A program made the translations under genes and the position numbers. 64,000 bases of DNA, from NCBI RefSeq assembly GCF_950295315.1, contig NC_080165.1:6174320-6238319 (forward strand), in the 5' to 3' direction. Of the stretch, positions 1 to 11,923 are shown in pieces (position 1 is the stretch's first letter; the number at the start of each line of letters is the position of its first letter). Under the pieces are notes generated by a model. The model saw nothing but the letters and a program-made list of their open reading frames with translations, searched no databases and was not told the DNA's origin. The stretch comes from Erinaceus europaeus (lineage: Eukaryota; Chordata; Mammalia; Eulipotyphla; Erinaceidae).

Positions 1-379
1 CCCATCTTCTATTTTATACTTTCTCTTTTGTCTGGTTACTCAAAAATATAATACTGTCATCTGATTATTGTTGCCTATTATCACACAATGTTTTATCTGT
101 ATTTTTCCTTCCACATAAGACTGAGACTTTTTTTTTTTTTTTTAGATATTGATATATTGATTGTGTTTCTGTGTTTCTGTGGCTTGGTTGGAACACTGAC
201 ATTCTGGTCCATGTTGTCCTTTGATGTAGGTCACTTGGTTTAATTCACTTTTCCCTAATATCAAGTCTTATTTGTTGCTAAGGAAACTATTGTGGGTGGA
301 TTTTTTTCTCCCCCATCCATCTCTTTCTCAGGATGGAACCTGACCCACTTGCCCAAGTAACTGTACATGGTTCAGAGAT
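1..379. other. Intergenic sequence, nothing recognised
   Basis: AT-rich sequence with a poly-T run near 128-143. I see no coding or repeat family signal. Confidence 0.5.
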
Positions 380-529
380 TTCTTTCTTTCTTTCTTTTTT
401 TTTTTTTTTTTTTATCAGATTACTCTTGAGCTCTGGGATATGGTGGTACAGAGGACTGAAACTGGGATCCCAAATTCTCAAGCTACAAAGTCTTTTTGCA
501 TAAGTATAATGCTATTGTCTCAGCCCCCA
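380..529 (-). mobile_element. SINE-C copy
   Basis: On the minus strand the tRNA-like head and a B-box-like segment (GGGATCCCAGTTTCAGTCC) are recognisable. The + strand begins with a TTTC/T tract that is the element's A-rich tail. Confidence 0.7.
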
Positions 530-591
530 TCTTTTGAGAACTAAACTGTTACTTCAGACTCTTCCTACAAATTGATAAAATATTTGTAATA

Positions 592-720
592 AGGTTGAGG
601 AGATAATATAACGGTTATGTAAAAGAATTTTATGCCCGAGGCTCTGAGATCCCAGGTTTAATATCCAACAGCACCATAAGCCTGAGCTGAGCAGCACACT
701 GTTATAAATAAATAAACAAA
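592..720 (+). mobile_element. SINE-C copy
   Basis: The head GAGATAATATAACGGTTATG is followed by CCCAGGTTTAATATCC in the B-box position and a TAAATAAATAAAC tail. It faces the copy at 380-529 in the opposite orientation. Confidence 0.7.
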
Positions 721-834
721 GGTATTTTAAAATATTTGTAATACATATTTTTCAAGTATTGTTTCTATTTTCCTTTCTTATAATTTGTTTCATATATGAC
801 ATTTATTTAATAAAAATCCCACAGCACTGAATGA

Positions 835-1050
835 CATTTTTTTATTTCTTTATTGGGGGTTAATGGTTTACAGTCAACAGTAAAGTACAATAGTTTGTAC
901 ATGAGTAACATTTCCACATAACAATGCCACCCCCCACTAGGTCCTCCGCCACCCTGTTCCAGGACCTGAACCCTCCCCCCACCCAGCCCAGAGTCTTTCA
1001 CTTTGGTGCAATACACCAACTCCAGTCCAAGGTCTGCTTAGAACTTTTCA
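835..1050 (-). mobile_element. L1 3' end fragment
   Basis: Read on the minus strand it ends in TTAACCCCCAATAAAGAAAT, with a poly(A) signal, after a G-rich polypurine stretch, as L1 3'UTRs do. Similar ends lie at 9083, 34330, 39752 and 60735. Assignment to L1 is inferred from this layout. Confidence 0.6.
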
Positions 1051-1420
1051 AGCCAGGGGATCTACTGGGAAGTTTTGGATTACTGATTCAGTCACTGTAC
1101 TAGTTATTGGTGTGTTCATAAGCTCTTTTCCTTTATATTTTGGTCTTGGTAGGTTGTGTGTCTTTAAGATTTTTTTTGTTTTTCATTTCATCTGGTTTAT
1201 CCAATCTCTTGGCATACAATTGCCATTGTCTTCTCTCATTCTGCCTTTCATTCCTATCAGTTACAGTATCTCCCTCCCCCCCATTTTTTTTTTCACTTCT
1301 GGTTCTAGCAGTTTGAGTCTTGATTATTTTTCTAGTTCATCTAAGGGTTCCTAGATTTTGTTGGTATTTTTAAAGAACAGCTTTTAGCTTTGCTGATTTT
1401 TTCTTTTTTCTTTCTTTCTT
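1051..1420 (-). mobile_element. L1 ORF2 relic
   Basis: The minus strand resembles the linker and early reverse-transcriptase part of L1 ORF2 (for example around TTATTGGTGTGTTCA and TTGGTAGGTTGTGTG on the + strand). Frames are broken throughout. It abuts an L1 3' end, so the intervening L1 body has been lost. Confidence 0.55.
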
Positions 1421-1592
1421 TTATTTTAAAAAGGAGACATTAACAAAACCGTAGGACAGGAGGGGTACAACTCCAAAGAATTCCCACCACCAGAACTCCG
1501 TATCCCATCCCCTCCCCTGACAGCTTTCCTGTTCTTTATCCCTCTGGGAGCATGGACCCAGGGTCATTGTGGGTTGCAGAGGGTGGAGATTT
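1421..1592 (-). mobile_element. F element, 3' fragment
   Basis: Contains the F hallmarks CAATTC-like CCCACCACCAGAACTCCGTA and TTTATCCCTCTGGGAG in the order seen in longer copies. It appears to interrupt the L1 relic, which seems to resume at about 1593-1690. Confidence 0.7.
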
Positions 1593-1728
1593 TTTTCTTT
1601 TATATTCTATTCTCAGTTTCATTAATGTCTGCTTTACCTTTTGTTTTATTAAGCTTTAATCTTGTGTATCTTTTAGCATGATAAAAAATCTTTAAGGAGC
1701 CAGAAAAAAAAAAAGAAAGAAAAATAAA

Positions 1729-1988
1729 GGGAGCCAGGTGGTGGCACAGCACGTTAAGCAGGAAGCGAAGCGCAAGGACCGGCAGAAGGATCCCGGTTCG
1801 AGCCCCCGGCTCCCCACCTGCAGGCGAGTCGCTTCACAGGCGGTGAAGCAGGTCTGCAGGTGTCTATCTTTCTCTCCCCCTCTCTGTCTTTCCCTCCTCT
1901 CTCCATTTCTCTCTGTCCTATCCAACAACGATGACAGCAATAACAACGACGATATACAAGGGCATCAAAAGGGGAAAAAAATAGATTT
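1729..1988 (+). mobile_element. SINE-A copy, near full length
   Basis: Shows the tRNA-like head, the B box CCCGGTTCGAGCCCCC, the body CACCTGCAGG, a pyrimidine-rich stretch and an AACAACGATGACAGCAATAA tail. Open frames across it come from this repeat and are not genes. Confidence 0.85.
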
Positions 1989-2113
1989 AAAAAGTTAAAA
2001 AAAATCTTTAAGAAAGCTTGAGTTTGTCCAATGAAGGATGATTTAAAAAATCGTTTTGGTGATGCTTTCACAGATATATCTGTATACTAAAACTGCATAT
2101 CGTGTATTTACAC

Positions 2114-2144
<31 letters not shown>

Positions 2145-2460
2145 GATGTCATTATTAAAGCATAAAATATCTACACTTGCAGGAACACACTATTTAAATG
2201 GTTTGTTTATCTTTTTTGTGGAAGCTGGGCTTCGTGCCTGGCCAGCTCTGGGCCACTTCTGGTTTTCTGAGAGTCGCCATAGCACCCGGACTTTCTCTGT
2301 TCCAGCAACAGCACTACCCATCACACACCGGAGCCTGGGCCTGGCCGCGCAACGGGAAGCTGACTCTCCAGCTCCCATGGAATTTCTTCTTTGATTGGCT
2401 GGTTACTATCATTTACTATGTTGTTATAGAATGATATTCTATCATTTATTATGAATTACT
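1989..2460. other. Intergenic sequence with a (CA)n tract
   Basis: A (CA)n run lies at 2110-2144. The remainder, including a GC-richer patch at 2220-2390, matches no repeat family or gene I recognise. Confidence 0.45.
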
Positions 2461-2631
2461 TCATTATTGGATAGAAACAGAGAGAAATTGAGAAGGGAGA
2501 GGGAGAGCGATAGACACCTGCAGCCTTGCTTCACCACATGTGAAGCTTTCCTCCTGCAGGTGGGGACCAGGGACTTGAACCTGGGTCCTTGTAATGTGTG
2601 CACTGAACCAGGTGTGCCACAGCCTGGCCCC
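2461..2631 (-). mobile_element. SINE-B copy
   Basis: The minus strand carries the B-family head (GGCCAGGCTGTGGCACACCTG), the B box and the GTGTCTATCGCTCTCCC body. The + strand starts inside the tail at TTATTGGATAGAAACAG. Confidence 0.8.
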
Positions 2632-2771
2632 CCTGCCACCCAAATAATTTCTTCTTTAAGTGAAGTTTCTTCAAAATCCTTTCATTGAGAAGTAGATATA
2701 TTTCCCTCCTCTACTTGACTTGCTATTAATATTCTGAGTCAGTTACTCTCAATTTTCTTTTTTTTTAAATT

Positions 2772-2930
2772 TTTTATTTATAAAAAGGAAACACTGACAA
2801 AACCATAGGATAAGACGGGTACCACTCCAGACAATTCGAACTCCATATCCCATCCCCTCCCCTGATAGCTTTCCTATTTCTTATCCCTCTGGGAGTCAAG
2901 ATCATTGTGGGGTGCAGAAGGTGGAAGGTC
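2772..2930 (-). mobile_element. F element, 3' fragment
   Basis: Starts with the F tail (TTTATTTATAAAAAGGAAAC on the + strand) and runs to the GGGTGCAGAAGGTGGAAGG block, where it stops. Confidence 0.7.
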
Positions 2931-3104
2931 TGACTTCCTTACACTAGTGCATATTGTGTAACAGATGAAAGATGTTTGAAGAGATACAGAGCTAGGTGCT
3001 ATTAAGCCTTTCTCTTTGATTTTGAATTATTACCAATGCAATCATGCAAGTTTCAATATAATTACAAGACTATTTCTTATTCTTGACTTTTGAATTTTTT
3101 GTAT

Positions 3105-3303
3105 TACCTTTATTTATATATTGGCTAGAGACTACCAGAAATTGAGATGGAAGGGAGAGAGAGAGAGAGAGACAGAGAGACACCTGCTGCCCTGCTTCAC
3201 AACTCGCAAAGCTTCCCCCTGCAGTGCGGACAGGGGTCTTGAACCTGGGTCCTTATGCACTGTAACATGTGTGTTCAACCAGGTGTGCCACCACCTGGCC
3301 CCC
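3105..3303 (-). mobile_element. SINE-B copy
   Basis: A complete B-type body on the minus strand, with an internal (GA)n expansion near 3155-3180 and the terminal CACCACCTGGCCCCC that is the reverse of the head. Confidence 0.8.
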
Positions 3304-3960
3304 AAACTATTCCCTATCCTTTCTTGACAAGTAGAAATACCTCCTTTTAATGCCCAATAACTTCTTTATATACTCCACTTGTACAAATATAAGCACAATA
3401 CTACACACTTGTTTCACCTGCAATTTGAATCTTACTTGTTTCAAACATCCATAAACAAATTATCACAGTGGTTTATTTAGCTTTTTACTAAAAGATATTT
3501 ATTGAACCTCAAACTACATGCCAGAGCTCTAGAAGAGAGACACAGTAGTGACTAAGAAAAATGTAGTCACTCACATGGAATTTATAGTTTAATTGGAAGA
3601 CAGACATTTAACAAATAGAAGCCTGATGTGATTACAATAAAGGAAGTATAGAATTCTTGTTATGGGAACACTTCTCTTTCTTTCCTGGCTTCCGGTTGAA
3701 AGAATGCTGGTTTATAAAAAATTAATATTGTCAGGAGTGGTGTGGTAGGTGGGCAGAAGACTTGCCTAGCCGCATGGGAACCTGGATTTGGTCCCTCGCA
3801 CAGCCCAGGATAACACAGTGGTGCCCTACTCTTTCAATTAAAAAAAAAGAAGCTTTCTTTTCCCCTCCAACTCCTTGCTTATTGCCACATAGTGACTATC
3901 TGGATCAAGAGAGAGAAATAACTCATTTGGACTAAAATTTCTTATTTTATCTTATTTTGT
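3304..3960. other. Intergenic sequence with a weak SINE-like segment
   Basis: Mostly unrecognised. 3733-3849 has a tRNA-SINE look (TGGTGTGGTAGGTGGGCAGA, a TTTGGTCCC B-box position, poly-A end) but is too diverged to place in a family. Confidence 0.4.
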
Positions 3961-4470
3961 TTTATTTATAAAAAGGAAACACTGACAAAACCATAGGATA
4001 AGAGGGGTACAACTCCACGCAATTCCCACCACCAGAACTCTGTATCCCATCCCCTCCCCTGACAGCTTTCCTATTCTTTATCCCTCTGGGAGTATGGAAC
4101 CAGGGTCATTGTGGGATGCAGAAGGTGGAAGGTCTGGCTTCTGTAATTGCTTCCCCATTGAACATGGGTGTTGACAGGTCGATCCATATGCCCAGCCTGT
4201 CTCTCTCTTTCCCTAGTGGGGCAGGGCTCTGGGGAAGCAGAGCTCCAGGACACATTGGTGGGGTTGTCTGCCCAGGGAAGTCTGGTTGGCATCATGGTAG
4301 CATCTGGAACCTGGTGGCTGAAAAGAGAGTTAACATATAGAGCCAAACAAAGTGTTGACTAACTAAAGGCTGGAATAGTGCAGATGTAGAACTGGGGGGG
4401 GGGGAACCCTCCATTTTGTTGATAGCTAGTAGGCATATTTTAGTTATATTCCAAAGAGCCTGTGGCTATA
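3961..4470 (-). mobile_element. F element, 3' half
   Basis: Runs from the TTTATTTATAAAAAGG tail to the block reading CCAAAGAGCCTGTGGCTATA. The short open frames here (for example 4071-4346, minus) recur in other F copies, so they belong to the repeat. Confidence 0.75.
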
Positions 4471-4559
4471 CTATTTTTTTTTGTTTGTTTATTTGTTTTT
4501 CTCGTAAGATGTCCCACAGAAAACGAATGGGCAAATACATACAAATATAGACAGAAATT

Positions 4560-4715
4560 GTAGAAATATTAGTCGACCCATACCTGCAACTGCTGAAGCT
4601 TCCAGTGGAGGGACGGTGGATCCAGAACTTGGGTGGTGGGGACGGTGCAGAGCTATACCCTGTTATCTTGTCATTTTGTAAATCAATATTAAATCACTAA
4701 TACAATTTTTTAAAT
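4560..4715 (+). mobile_element. F-related 3' tail
   Basis: Ends in TAAATCAATATTAAATCACT, the same 3' end as the longer F copy at 24410-24575. It is inverted relative to the F copy just upstream. Confidence 0.6.
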
Positions 4716-4967
4716 TATCGACTTAAAATTAGCACTTGATATTGCTATGAGAAATAAAATAAAATTTGTTTCTTTGTTTTTAGGAAAGTAGAAACAACCT
4801 TCTTAGTATTTGGCTGACTTCTAGCTTAGCTACTGACTAAGTGAGACTAGGTATTTATAACAACTCTCTTGAGAACTACAGCTGTTCTTTTGTTCTTTAC
4901 ATTTTTGTGAATTATCTCTCTATCTGAGATATATGAGAATTTACCCTCAGAAAGTTTGCTTTCCTCC

Positions 4968-5132
4968 TTTAAAAAATATTTTATTTATTTTAGTGAAAAA
5001 GAAACAGAGAGAAAAATACAGAGACCAGAGTACTGATCAGTTTGGCATATGGTGGTGCTGGGGATTGAACCTGGGACCTCAGAGCCTCAGGATCAAAGGT
5101 CTTTAACAGAACCACTATGCTCTATCCCCAGT
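4968..5132 (-). mobile_element. SINE-C copy
   Basis: The + strand reads GGGGATTGAACCTGGGACCT, the complement of the C-family B box, and ends in CTATCCCCAG. The tail is TTTTATTTATTTTAG. Confidence 0.75.
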
Positions 5133-5142
5133 CTTCACATTC

Positions 5143-5143
5143 T

Positions 5144-5175
<32 letters not shown>
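5143..5175. repeat. (TG)n(AG)n microsatellite
   Basis: A dinucleotide run that changes from TG to AG, immediately downstream of a SINE-C. Confidence 0.9.
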
Positions 5176-5176
<1 letters not shown>

Positions 5177-5225
5177 TTTAACATTGTTTTTACAGAGTTA
5201 TCAAATTCTAGGAGTATTTTCATTT

Positions 5226-5430
5226 TTTAAATTATCTTTATTTATATACAGGATAGAAACAGTCAGAAGTCAAGAGGGGAAAGTGAGATAGAGAAGAGAC
5301 AGAGAGACATCTCCAGCCCTGCTTCACCACTCACAAAACTTTCCCTGGGAAGTGGGGACTGGGAGCTTGAACCTGGGTCCTTGTGTGTTATAACACGTGC
5401 GCTCACCAGGTGCGCCACCGCCTGGCCCTC
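5226..5430 (-). mobile_element. SINE-B copy
   Basis: B-type body on the minus strand, from the TATCTTTATTTATATACAGG tail to GCGCCACCGCCTGGCCCTCC at the head side. Confidence 0.8.
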
Positions 5431-5599
5431 CCAGGGGTATTTTATATCCGTAGTTGGGGCATTGCAAGTCACCAAATTGCTACTAAGGTTCTATATTCCC
5501 ACCTGCCTTAACCATCTTAGTCCTCATATTTTGCAAAAGACAGTCGTTATCTTTTTTTTTGCAAGTTCCTTTGTTTTAGTCATCTATACTCTACATAAG

Positions 5600-5790
5600 A
5601 ACAAAGTGGTACTACCCCTATGGAAAACAGTTTGAAGAATACTTAAACAAAAACAAGTAAACATGGAACTACCCTGTAGCCCAGCAATACTACTCCTGGG
5701 CATCTACTCAGAAGACACAGAAGCACAAATTCAAGATTTATGTGCCTCTGTGTCTACAGCTGCTTCATTCACAAGAGTTAAAGTATGGGA
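5600..5790 (+). mobile_element. L1 3' region fragment
   Basis: Contains the L1 ORF2-end signature around TATGGAAAACAGTTTGAAGA, CCCAGCAATACTACTCCTGG and TTCACAAGAGTTAAAGTATG. It is plus-oriented, unlike most L1 pieces here, and carries no intact frame. Confidence 0.65.
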
Positions 5791-6094
5791 CCGAGAATTG
5801 AGGTGACTGTGCTAAGAGCAATAAGTAAAGGGATAAAAGCCAACTACCAGCTGTCTTTGCACATCCCTGCTTCTCAGCAACAGTTAGGGCAGTCATCACG
5901 TCACGTGTGCAGACTGATCTCATGACAGTCTTGAGATTGTTCTTCCTTCTGTTTCAGATCTGAAATACCTGGCAGCTTTCAGCAAAAATAATATAGAATA
6001 GAATAGAATATAGTATAGGATATATATCCTATTATCATAAGTCCACATTCACACATAGAAAGCACTGAAATATTTTTGCTATGAAAATCATTTG

Positions 6095-6375
6095 GGGGAG
6101 TCCGGCGGTAGCGCAGGGGGTTAAGCACACATGAAGTGAAACGCAAAAGACCGGCATAAGGATCTTGGTTCGAGCCCCCGGCTCCTCAGCTGCTGGGGAG
6201 TCGCTTCACAGGTGGTGAAGCAGGTCTGCAGGTGTCTGTCTTTCTCTCCCCCTCTCTGTCTTCTCCTCCTCCTTTCTCCATTTCTCTCTGTCCTATCTAA
6301 CAGTGACAACACCAATATGTACAACAACAATAAAACAACCAGGGCAACAAAAGGAAAAATAAATAAATAAAATAT
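6095..6375 (+). mobile_element. SINE-A copy
   Basis: Head GTCCGGCGGTAGCGCAGGGG, B box TTGGTTCGAGCCCCC, pyrimidine body, and tail ending GGCAACAAAAGGAAAAATAA. Confidence 0.85.
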
Positions 6376-7649
6376 TTTTAAAATTTCAAAAATAAAGAAA
6401 AAAATTAAAAAATCGTTTGGTGACTCCAACAATTTAATTTATCAAATTAAGTAAATCAACAACTTGGTTGATTTCAACGGAAGGATTAGTGGGTCCAGTC
6501 TCAACTCCCCTCCACCCAGTGTCAATACCCAGATAACAGATAAGGAGAAGTCACACCTGGATAAAAATACAAAAGAGAGATAAGATGCTTTTCAAAAAGC
6601 TAACCTGGGATGATCTTTCACCAGGATCTAAGCCAAACAGAAGATAGACTACGTGTTTACATGAAGAATCTCATAGTATTTACACCTAGGTCAGATTCCA
6701 AATCCGCTTGAGTGCGCTATTTTTTCTCCATGTTTGTCTCCTTAGGTCACGGAAGAGGGCAGATCAGCTTTGGAGCCTGTCACTCGAGTCCTCTCTTAAC
6801 TGACAGCTTCCTACTCTGTGGTCTGTATGGGGCGACTCTGTGAGACTCCTTAGTCCTATCGAGCTGATAATTCTGGTAAGACTGATCACTGCCAAAATGG
6901 GCCCCACACCTTAGAAAAAACACTTGGCCCTCAGGTCTCTCTTAGTTTTTTCCCCCTTATTTTGAAGATTACAGTTTGAATCACTTGGGGTATTTATTAA
7001 AAGCAGATGTACTGCCCCCCCCCCCCCCGAAGATTCTGATTAGAGGTTTGGTTGAGAATAGGGTGGTGGCAGTGGTGGAAGGTGGGAGGAGTATGGGTTT
7101 GCCCTTTCTTCTAAAACCCTTGAGAATGATTCTGCCAGTCGACCCGTACAGCTCTCTTCCAAATTTCTCAGAGATGACTTCAGGAAACCACAAATTTAAT
7201 ATTCCACAAATGAGAAGCTATTACTGTATCATATGAAGTCTCAAAGTCTGTGCTGAAAATATAATATCTGTTGCTCTTTCATCTCCGATACAGCAATCTG
7301 GGTTGACCCCTGGGTAACAGTGATAAAAATACTTGCTAGTCATACCATGTTGTCTCAGAGTTCTCCTGCCAGCCTATGAGAACAGCATTTCCTATGAAGA
7401 ACCATATACAAACCCAGAAACCGAGGCACAGAGACGTGCAGTGGTTCTGACACGCTGACTCAGACAGCCAAGTGTGCTAATGGGACCCATGCTTAGCCGG
7501 GAAAACATTCTCTCAGAAGAAGCCTGAGAAGCTTCCCTCTTGCATCGCGTGGAACACAGTTTGTAGGAAAAAGTCCAAACTTTTCCATTAAACGCTTCAT
7601 CAAATTCCGGTACAGTTCACTAGCTAGATGATCTTAGATGCCCTTATTA
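6376..7649. other. Intergenic sequence, nothing recognised
   Basis: About 1.3 kb with no hedgehog-type SINE, which is unusual here. A C10-11 run lies near 7014-7028. The short overlapping frames at 6976-7236 lack splice or family support. Confidence 0.5.
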
Positions 7650-7995
7650 AGTGCTGTGGCCAGCATGGGCTGCTATAACAAGAGCGCTATAGGCTCAGTG
7701 ACTAAAGCAACGGAATTTTTTTCTCACAGAGCTGAACACTGGACGTCCAGGGTGCAGCTGCTGGGCAGTGTGGCTCCTGGTGAGAGGCCTCTTGGTCTGT
7801 AAGTTGAGTTCCTCTGGTCTCACTTGGCAGAGAGAACACTCTGGTGTTCCCCTCCTCTTAGAAGGCAGTAATCCCACCACAAAATGTGTAGACTTCATCA
7901 CTTCACTGAGATTTAATTATATCCTAACAGTCTTATCTTCAAATGTCATCACATTGAGGGTTAGAACTTCCATATAGCAGATTCGAACTTTGGGA
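7650..7995 (-). mobile_element. MLT1-type (ERVL-MaLR) LTR
   Basis: On the + strand the order GGCTGCTATAACA, TTTTCTCACAGAGCTGAACA, CTGGTGAGAGGCCTCTTGG, GCAGTAATCCCACCA, CATCACATTGAGGGTTAG is that of a MaLR LTR read in reverse. These are ancient eutherian LTRs, so it predates the hedgehog SINEs around it. Confidence 0.75.
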
Positions 7996-8295
7996 GTGAA
8001 GATTCATTATATATAATTACACTTCAGTTTCTCTGTTTGTAAATCATGTATTACATCTATTTCAAAATTCTGGTACTGAAATAAGATTTTTATAATAAGG
8101 CATCATAACTCGACTTAAGTAAGCCATCAAAAATGCATTGACTCTGCACTGTGGACTGACTGCTGCAAAACATCTAAACAATGATCTTCACTTTTTGAAC
8201 ACCGTCATCTTTGGAACTACACCAAGTACAGGTAGGTTTGCATCGTATCCACTGAGCCCTCCGTGGCACCCTTGGGAGCTAGGTATTGTTACCAT

Positions 8296-8299
<4 letters not shown>

Positions 8300-8334
<35 letters not shown>
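8300..8334. repeat. (TG)n microsatellite
   Basis: Uninterrupted TG dinucleotides. Confidence 0.95.
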
Positions 8335-8335
<1 letters not shown>

Positions 8336-8365
8336 ACAGCTAGGGCCTTTCTTTCTTTCTTTTTT

Positions 8366-8572
8366 TTAATTTATAAAATGGAAATATTGACAAGACCATA
8401 GGATAAGGGGGTTCATTTCCACATAATTCCCACCACCAGAACTCCGTATCCCATCCCCTCCCCTGATAGCTTTCCTGTTCTTTAACCCTCTGGGAGTATG
8501 GACTCAGGATCATTGTGGGATGCAGAAGGTGGAAGGTCTGGCTTCTGTAATTGCTTCCCCGCTGAACATCAT
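8366..8572 (-). mobile_element. F element, 3' fragment
   Basis: Tail TTTAATTTATAAAATGG, then the CCCACCACCAGAACTCCGTA and CCCTCTGGGAGTATGGA blocks. Confidence 0.7.
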
Positions 8573-8785
8573 GTGTTCGGTTATTTATACTCCACATAGG
8601 AGTGAAGCTGTCTGGGAGTTGCCAACCACGTCCTTACTTCACTAAGCATAATCACCTCCACTCAATGTGTCCTGTAGGAAACAATATGGTTTATTTTCCC
8701 CCCTTTTTGTTTAATCAGTTGGAGAATAAATAGCCTTCCATTGAGTATATATTCCATTCCCTCTTTATCTGTTTGTTGACTGAAA
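8573..8785 (-). mobile_element. L1 3'-region relic
   Basis: The + strand reads like the reverse of the L1 3' region (TTCACTAAGCATAATC, then CCTTCCATTGAGTATATATT and TTTATCTGTTTGTTGAC). It is directly joined to an F fragment on its left. Confidence 0.6.
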
Positions 8786-9082
8786 AGGCAGGAGCACATG
8801 GGGAGGGATATTTAGTTCCAGCTGTGCCTGGTGAACAAGTCCTGGAGACCTACTGCTCAGAAGAGTGACATGACTAACAATACTGTCTGTGCGTAAACAT
8901 AGTGTCCAGAGGGTAGTTCTTATATATAGGATGTTCTTACCAAAAGACAAAGGAGGAAGGGAGGGAGTTTAGAACTGATGATCGAGCGTAGTTATGGTAC
9001 AGTTTATGGTGAAGGCTTCGTAGCTATAAATGTATCTGCAAATGTAGTAAGATGTGTGCATTAAGTATGCAAAACATCTTCT

Positions 9083-9300
9083 TTAAATTTCTTTATTGGG
9101 AATTAATGTTTTACATTCGACAGTAAATACAATAGTTTGTACATCCATAACACTGCTCAGTTTTCGATATAACAATACAACCCCATCTAGGTCCTCTGTC
9201 ATCCTTTTTGGACCTGTATTCTCCCCCACCACCACCCCAGAGTCTTTTACTTTGGTGCAATACGCCAATTCCAGTTCAGGTTCTACTTGTGTTTTCTCTT
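9083..9300 (-). mobile_element. L1 3' end fragment
   Basis: Reversed AATAAAGAAATTTAA end, then CAATAGTTTGTACATCC and CTTTTACTTTGGTGCAATAC, as in the copy at 835. Confidence 0.65.
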
Positions 9301-9329
9301 CTGGTCTTGGCAAAACGTCTATTTATACT

Positions 9330-9490
9330 ATATATGTGTGCACGCATGTGTGTGTATGTGTGCACATTTGTGCGTGTGTGCATGTGTGTTGCATGTGTGT
9401 ATGTGTCTGCATGTGTGTCTGCATGTGTGTCTCTCTGTGTGTGTGTCTGCATGTGTGTCTGTGTGTGTGTGTGTCTGCGTGTGTGTTACA
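9330..9490. repeat. TG-rich compound microsatellite
   Basis: TGTGTG interspersed with TGCATG and TGTGTC units. Reading frames across it give Cys/Val-rich peptides and are artefacts. Confidence 0.9.
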
Positions 9491-9617
9491 TGATCTAACA
9501 GTGGGACAAGAAGTATCAAAAGAGTGAACCTAGGCATCATGGTCCTGCCTTTGCCCACCACTTCTCTCAGCCTCCAGTCCTGCCATCTAATGCCCAGAGT
9601 TAGCCTCCAGGAGAAAC

Positions 9618-10268
<651 letters not shown>

Positions 10269-10537
10269 CTGGGAGTCAGGTGGTAGCACAGCAGGTTAAG
10301 CACACATGGCTCCAAGCACAAGGACCGGCATAAGGATCCCGGTTCGAGCCCCCGGCTCCCCACCTTCAGGGGAGTCACTTCATAGGCGGTGAAGCAGGTG
10401 CAGGTGTCTGTCTTTCTCTCCCCTTCTCTATCTTCCCCTCCTCTCTCCATTTCTCTCTGTCCTATCCAACAACAACGACAATAATAACTACAACAATAAA
10501 ACAAGGGCAACAAAAGGGAATAAATAAATATATATTT
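10269..10537 (+). mobile_element. SINE-A copy
   Basis: Head GAGTCAGGTGGTAGCACAGC, B box CCCGGTTCGAGCCCCC and tail AACAACAACGACAATAATAA. It is flanked by imperfect repeats of GAAACAAAAGCACTG at 10256-10270 and just after 10537, a likely target-site duplication. Confidence 0.85.
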
Positions 10538-11019
10538 AAAAAAGAAACAAAAGCACTGACAAGAAAAGCCTCTTTTTCAACATAATCACAAAAAATGAGT
10601 ATGACCACAGGATCTCCATCTGATGGGATCCACGTGCTTGACTACTCCACATAACCACTGGAGAGGCTGGAAGTCAAGTCCAGCGCCATGGAGAAACCAC
10701 ACTATTCATGCAGCCAGCCGGAGACAGGGAATCGAGCATAAAGACAGGAAAATGAGCGACGAGGCCCTGAGCAGTGCAGCAAGGCAGTGCCGGCAGTCTT
10801 GGCTGGGTGCTGGAGCACTGCCTTCAGCTACAACTGGACCAGCCACACCACACCGTTAGCTAACAATAGTGGGCTCTAGCGCAGCTGGCTTGAGGCTCTG
10901 CAGAAAATAACCTCTGCAGGGATTTCTGCTGGTGACAAGCTGGTAACAAGAAGCATCTTGTGATCATTAGGGAAAGACAGATTCACAATCACAAGAAGAA
11001 GGAAACATTTACTCTCATG

Positions 11020-11021
<2 letters not shown>
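10538..11021. other. Intergenic sequence, GC-richer patch
   Basis: A patch of balanced base composition with a 78-codon frame (10623-10859). I find no splice sites or family resemblance and do not call it a gene. Confidence 0.4.

Positions 11022-11051
<30 letters not shown>
11022..11051. repeat. (TG)n microsatellite
   Basis: TG dinucleotide run. Confidence 0.9.
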
Positions 11052-11054
<3 letters not shown>

Positions 11055-11071
11055 TTGTTTCTGACCTTGTC

Positions 11072-11213
11072 TTTTTTTTTTTTTTTTTTTTACCAGAACA
11101 CTGCTCAGTTCTGGCTTATGGTGATGCTGGGGATAGACTCTCGAATCTCAGACTTCAACGCCTCAGGCTTGAAAGGCTTTTGCATAACCTTTATGCTCTC
11201 TCCCCAGCCCTCT
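11072..11213 (-). mobile_element. SINE-C copy
   Basis: A poly-T start (tail) followed by CCAGAACACTGCTCAGTTCT and ending in CTCTCTCCCCAGCCC. Confidence 0.75.
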
Positions 11214-11542
11214 GACCTTGTCTTATTAACTGATGATTTTAATTTGCTTCATCCACTTAGTTACAATTTTATTTAACCATTTTATAAATAATCGTGATTC
11301 CCACAGAGACTCTGGCAGGCCCCTAAATAATTAAACACTTCTGAAGATAGTGACAGCAGGCATTTCTCTCAGAGGAAGCTTGGTTGATAGCCATGATCTC
11401 AATCTGAAAGTATCTGGCTTTCCCCTTTTTCTTCAGGTCTCTTTTTAAGCTCTGGCAGGTTGATTAGCTTACAATTAAGAAGACAGCCCTCCCCCACCCC
11501 ACCCCCACCTCTCAGTTCTTCCAAGCTTTGTGTGTATGAATT
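11214..11542. other. Intergenic sequence, nothing recognised
   Basis: AT-rich with a short C/A-rich stretch near 11490-11512. Confidence 0.45.
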
Positions 11543-11558
11543 GAGCCTTTGGGATTTT

Positions 11559-11907
11559 TTTTTTCCTCCAGGGTTATTGCTGAGCTCGGTGCCTGCACCA
11601 TGAATCCACTGCTCCTGGAGGCCATTTTTCCCCCTTTTGTTGCCCTTGTTGTTGTAGCCTCATTGTGGTTATTATTATTACCATTGTTGATGTTGTGCGT
11701 TGTTGGGATAGGACAGAGAGAAATGGAGAGAGGAGGGGAAGACAGAGAGGGGAAGAGAAAGACAAGACACCTGCAGACACCTGCTTCACCACCTGGGAAG
11801 CGACTCCCCTGCAGGTGGGGAGCCGGGGGCTCGAACCAGGATCCTTATGTAGGTCCTTGTGCTTTGCGCCACGTGCGCTTAACCCGCTGCGCCACCGCCC
11901 GACCCCC
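11559..11907 (-). mobile_element. SINE-A2 copy with perfect target-site duplication
   Basis: A full A2 element including the extra segment (CCTCCAGGGTTATTGCTGAG on the + strand). GAGCCTTTGGGATTTT occurs at 11543-11558 and again at 11908-11923. This 16-bp duplication fixes both ends and indicates L1-type target-primed insertion. The 146-codon frame across it is not a gene. Confidence 0.92.
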
Positions 11908-11923
11908 GAGCCTTTGGGATTTT

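Noticed and set aside
1729..1988. Recurrent ORFs with peptides like MERGGEDREGERKTDTCRP throughout the window
   Set aside because: They recur wherever a SINE-A lies and track its orientation, so they are translations of the repeat.
4071..4346. Recurring ~90-codon ORFs (also at 53515 and 54735) that might be a small gene family
   Set aside because: They occur only inside F repeats, differ by frameshifts, and appear on both strands of the same segment.
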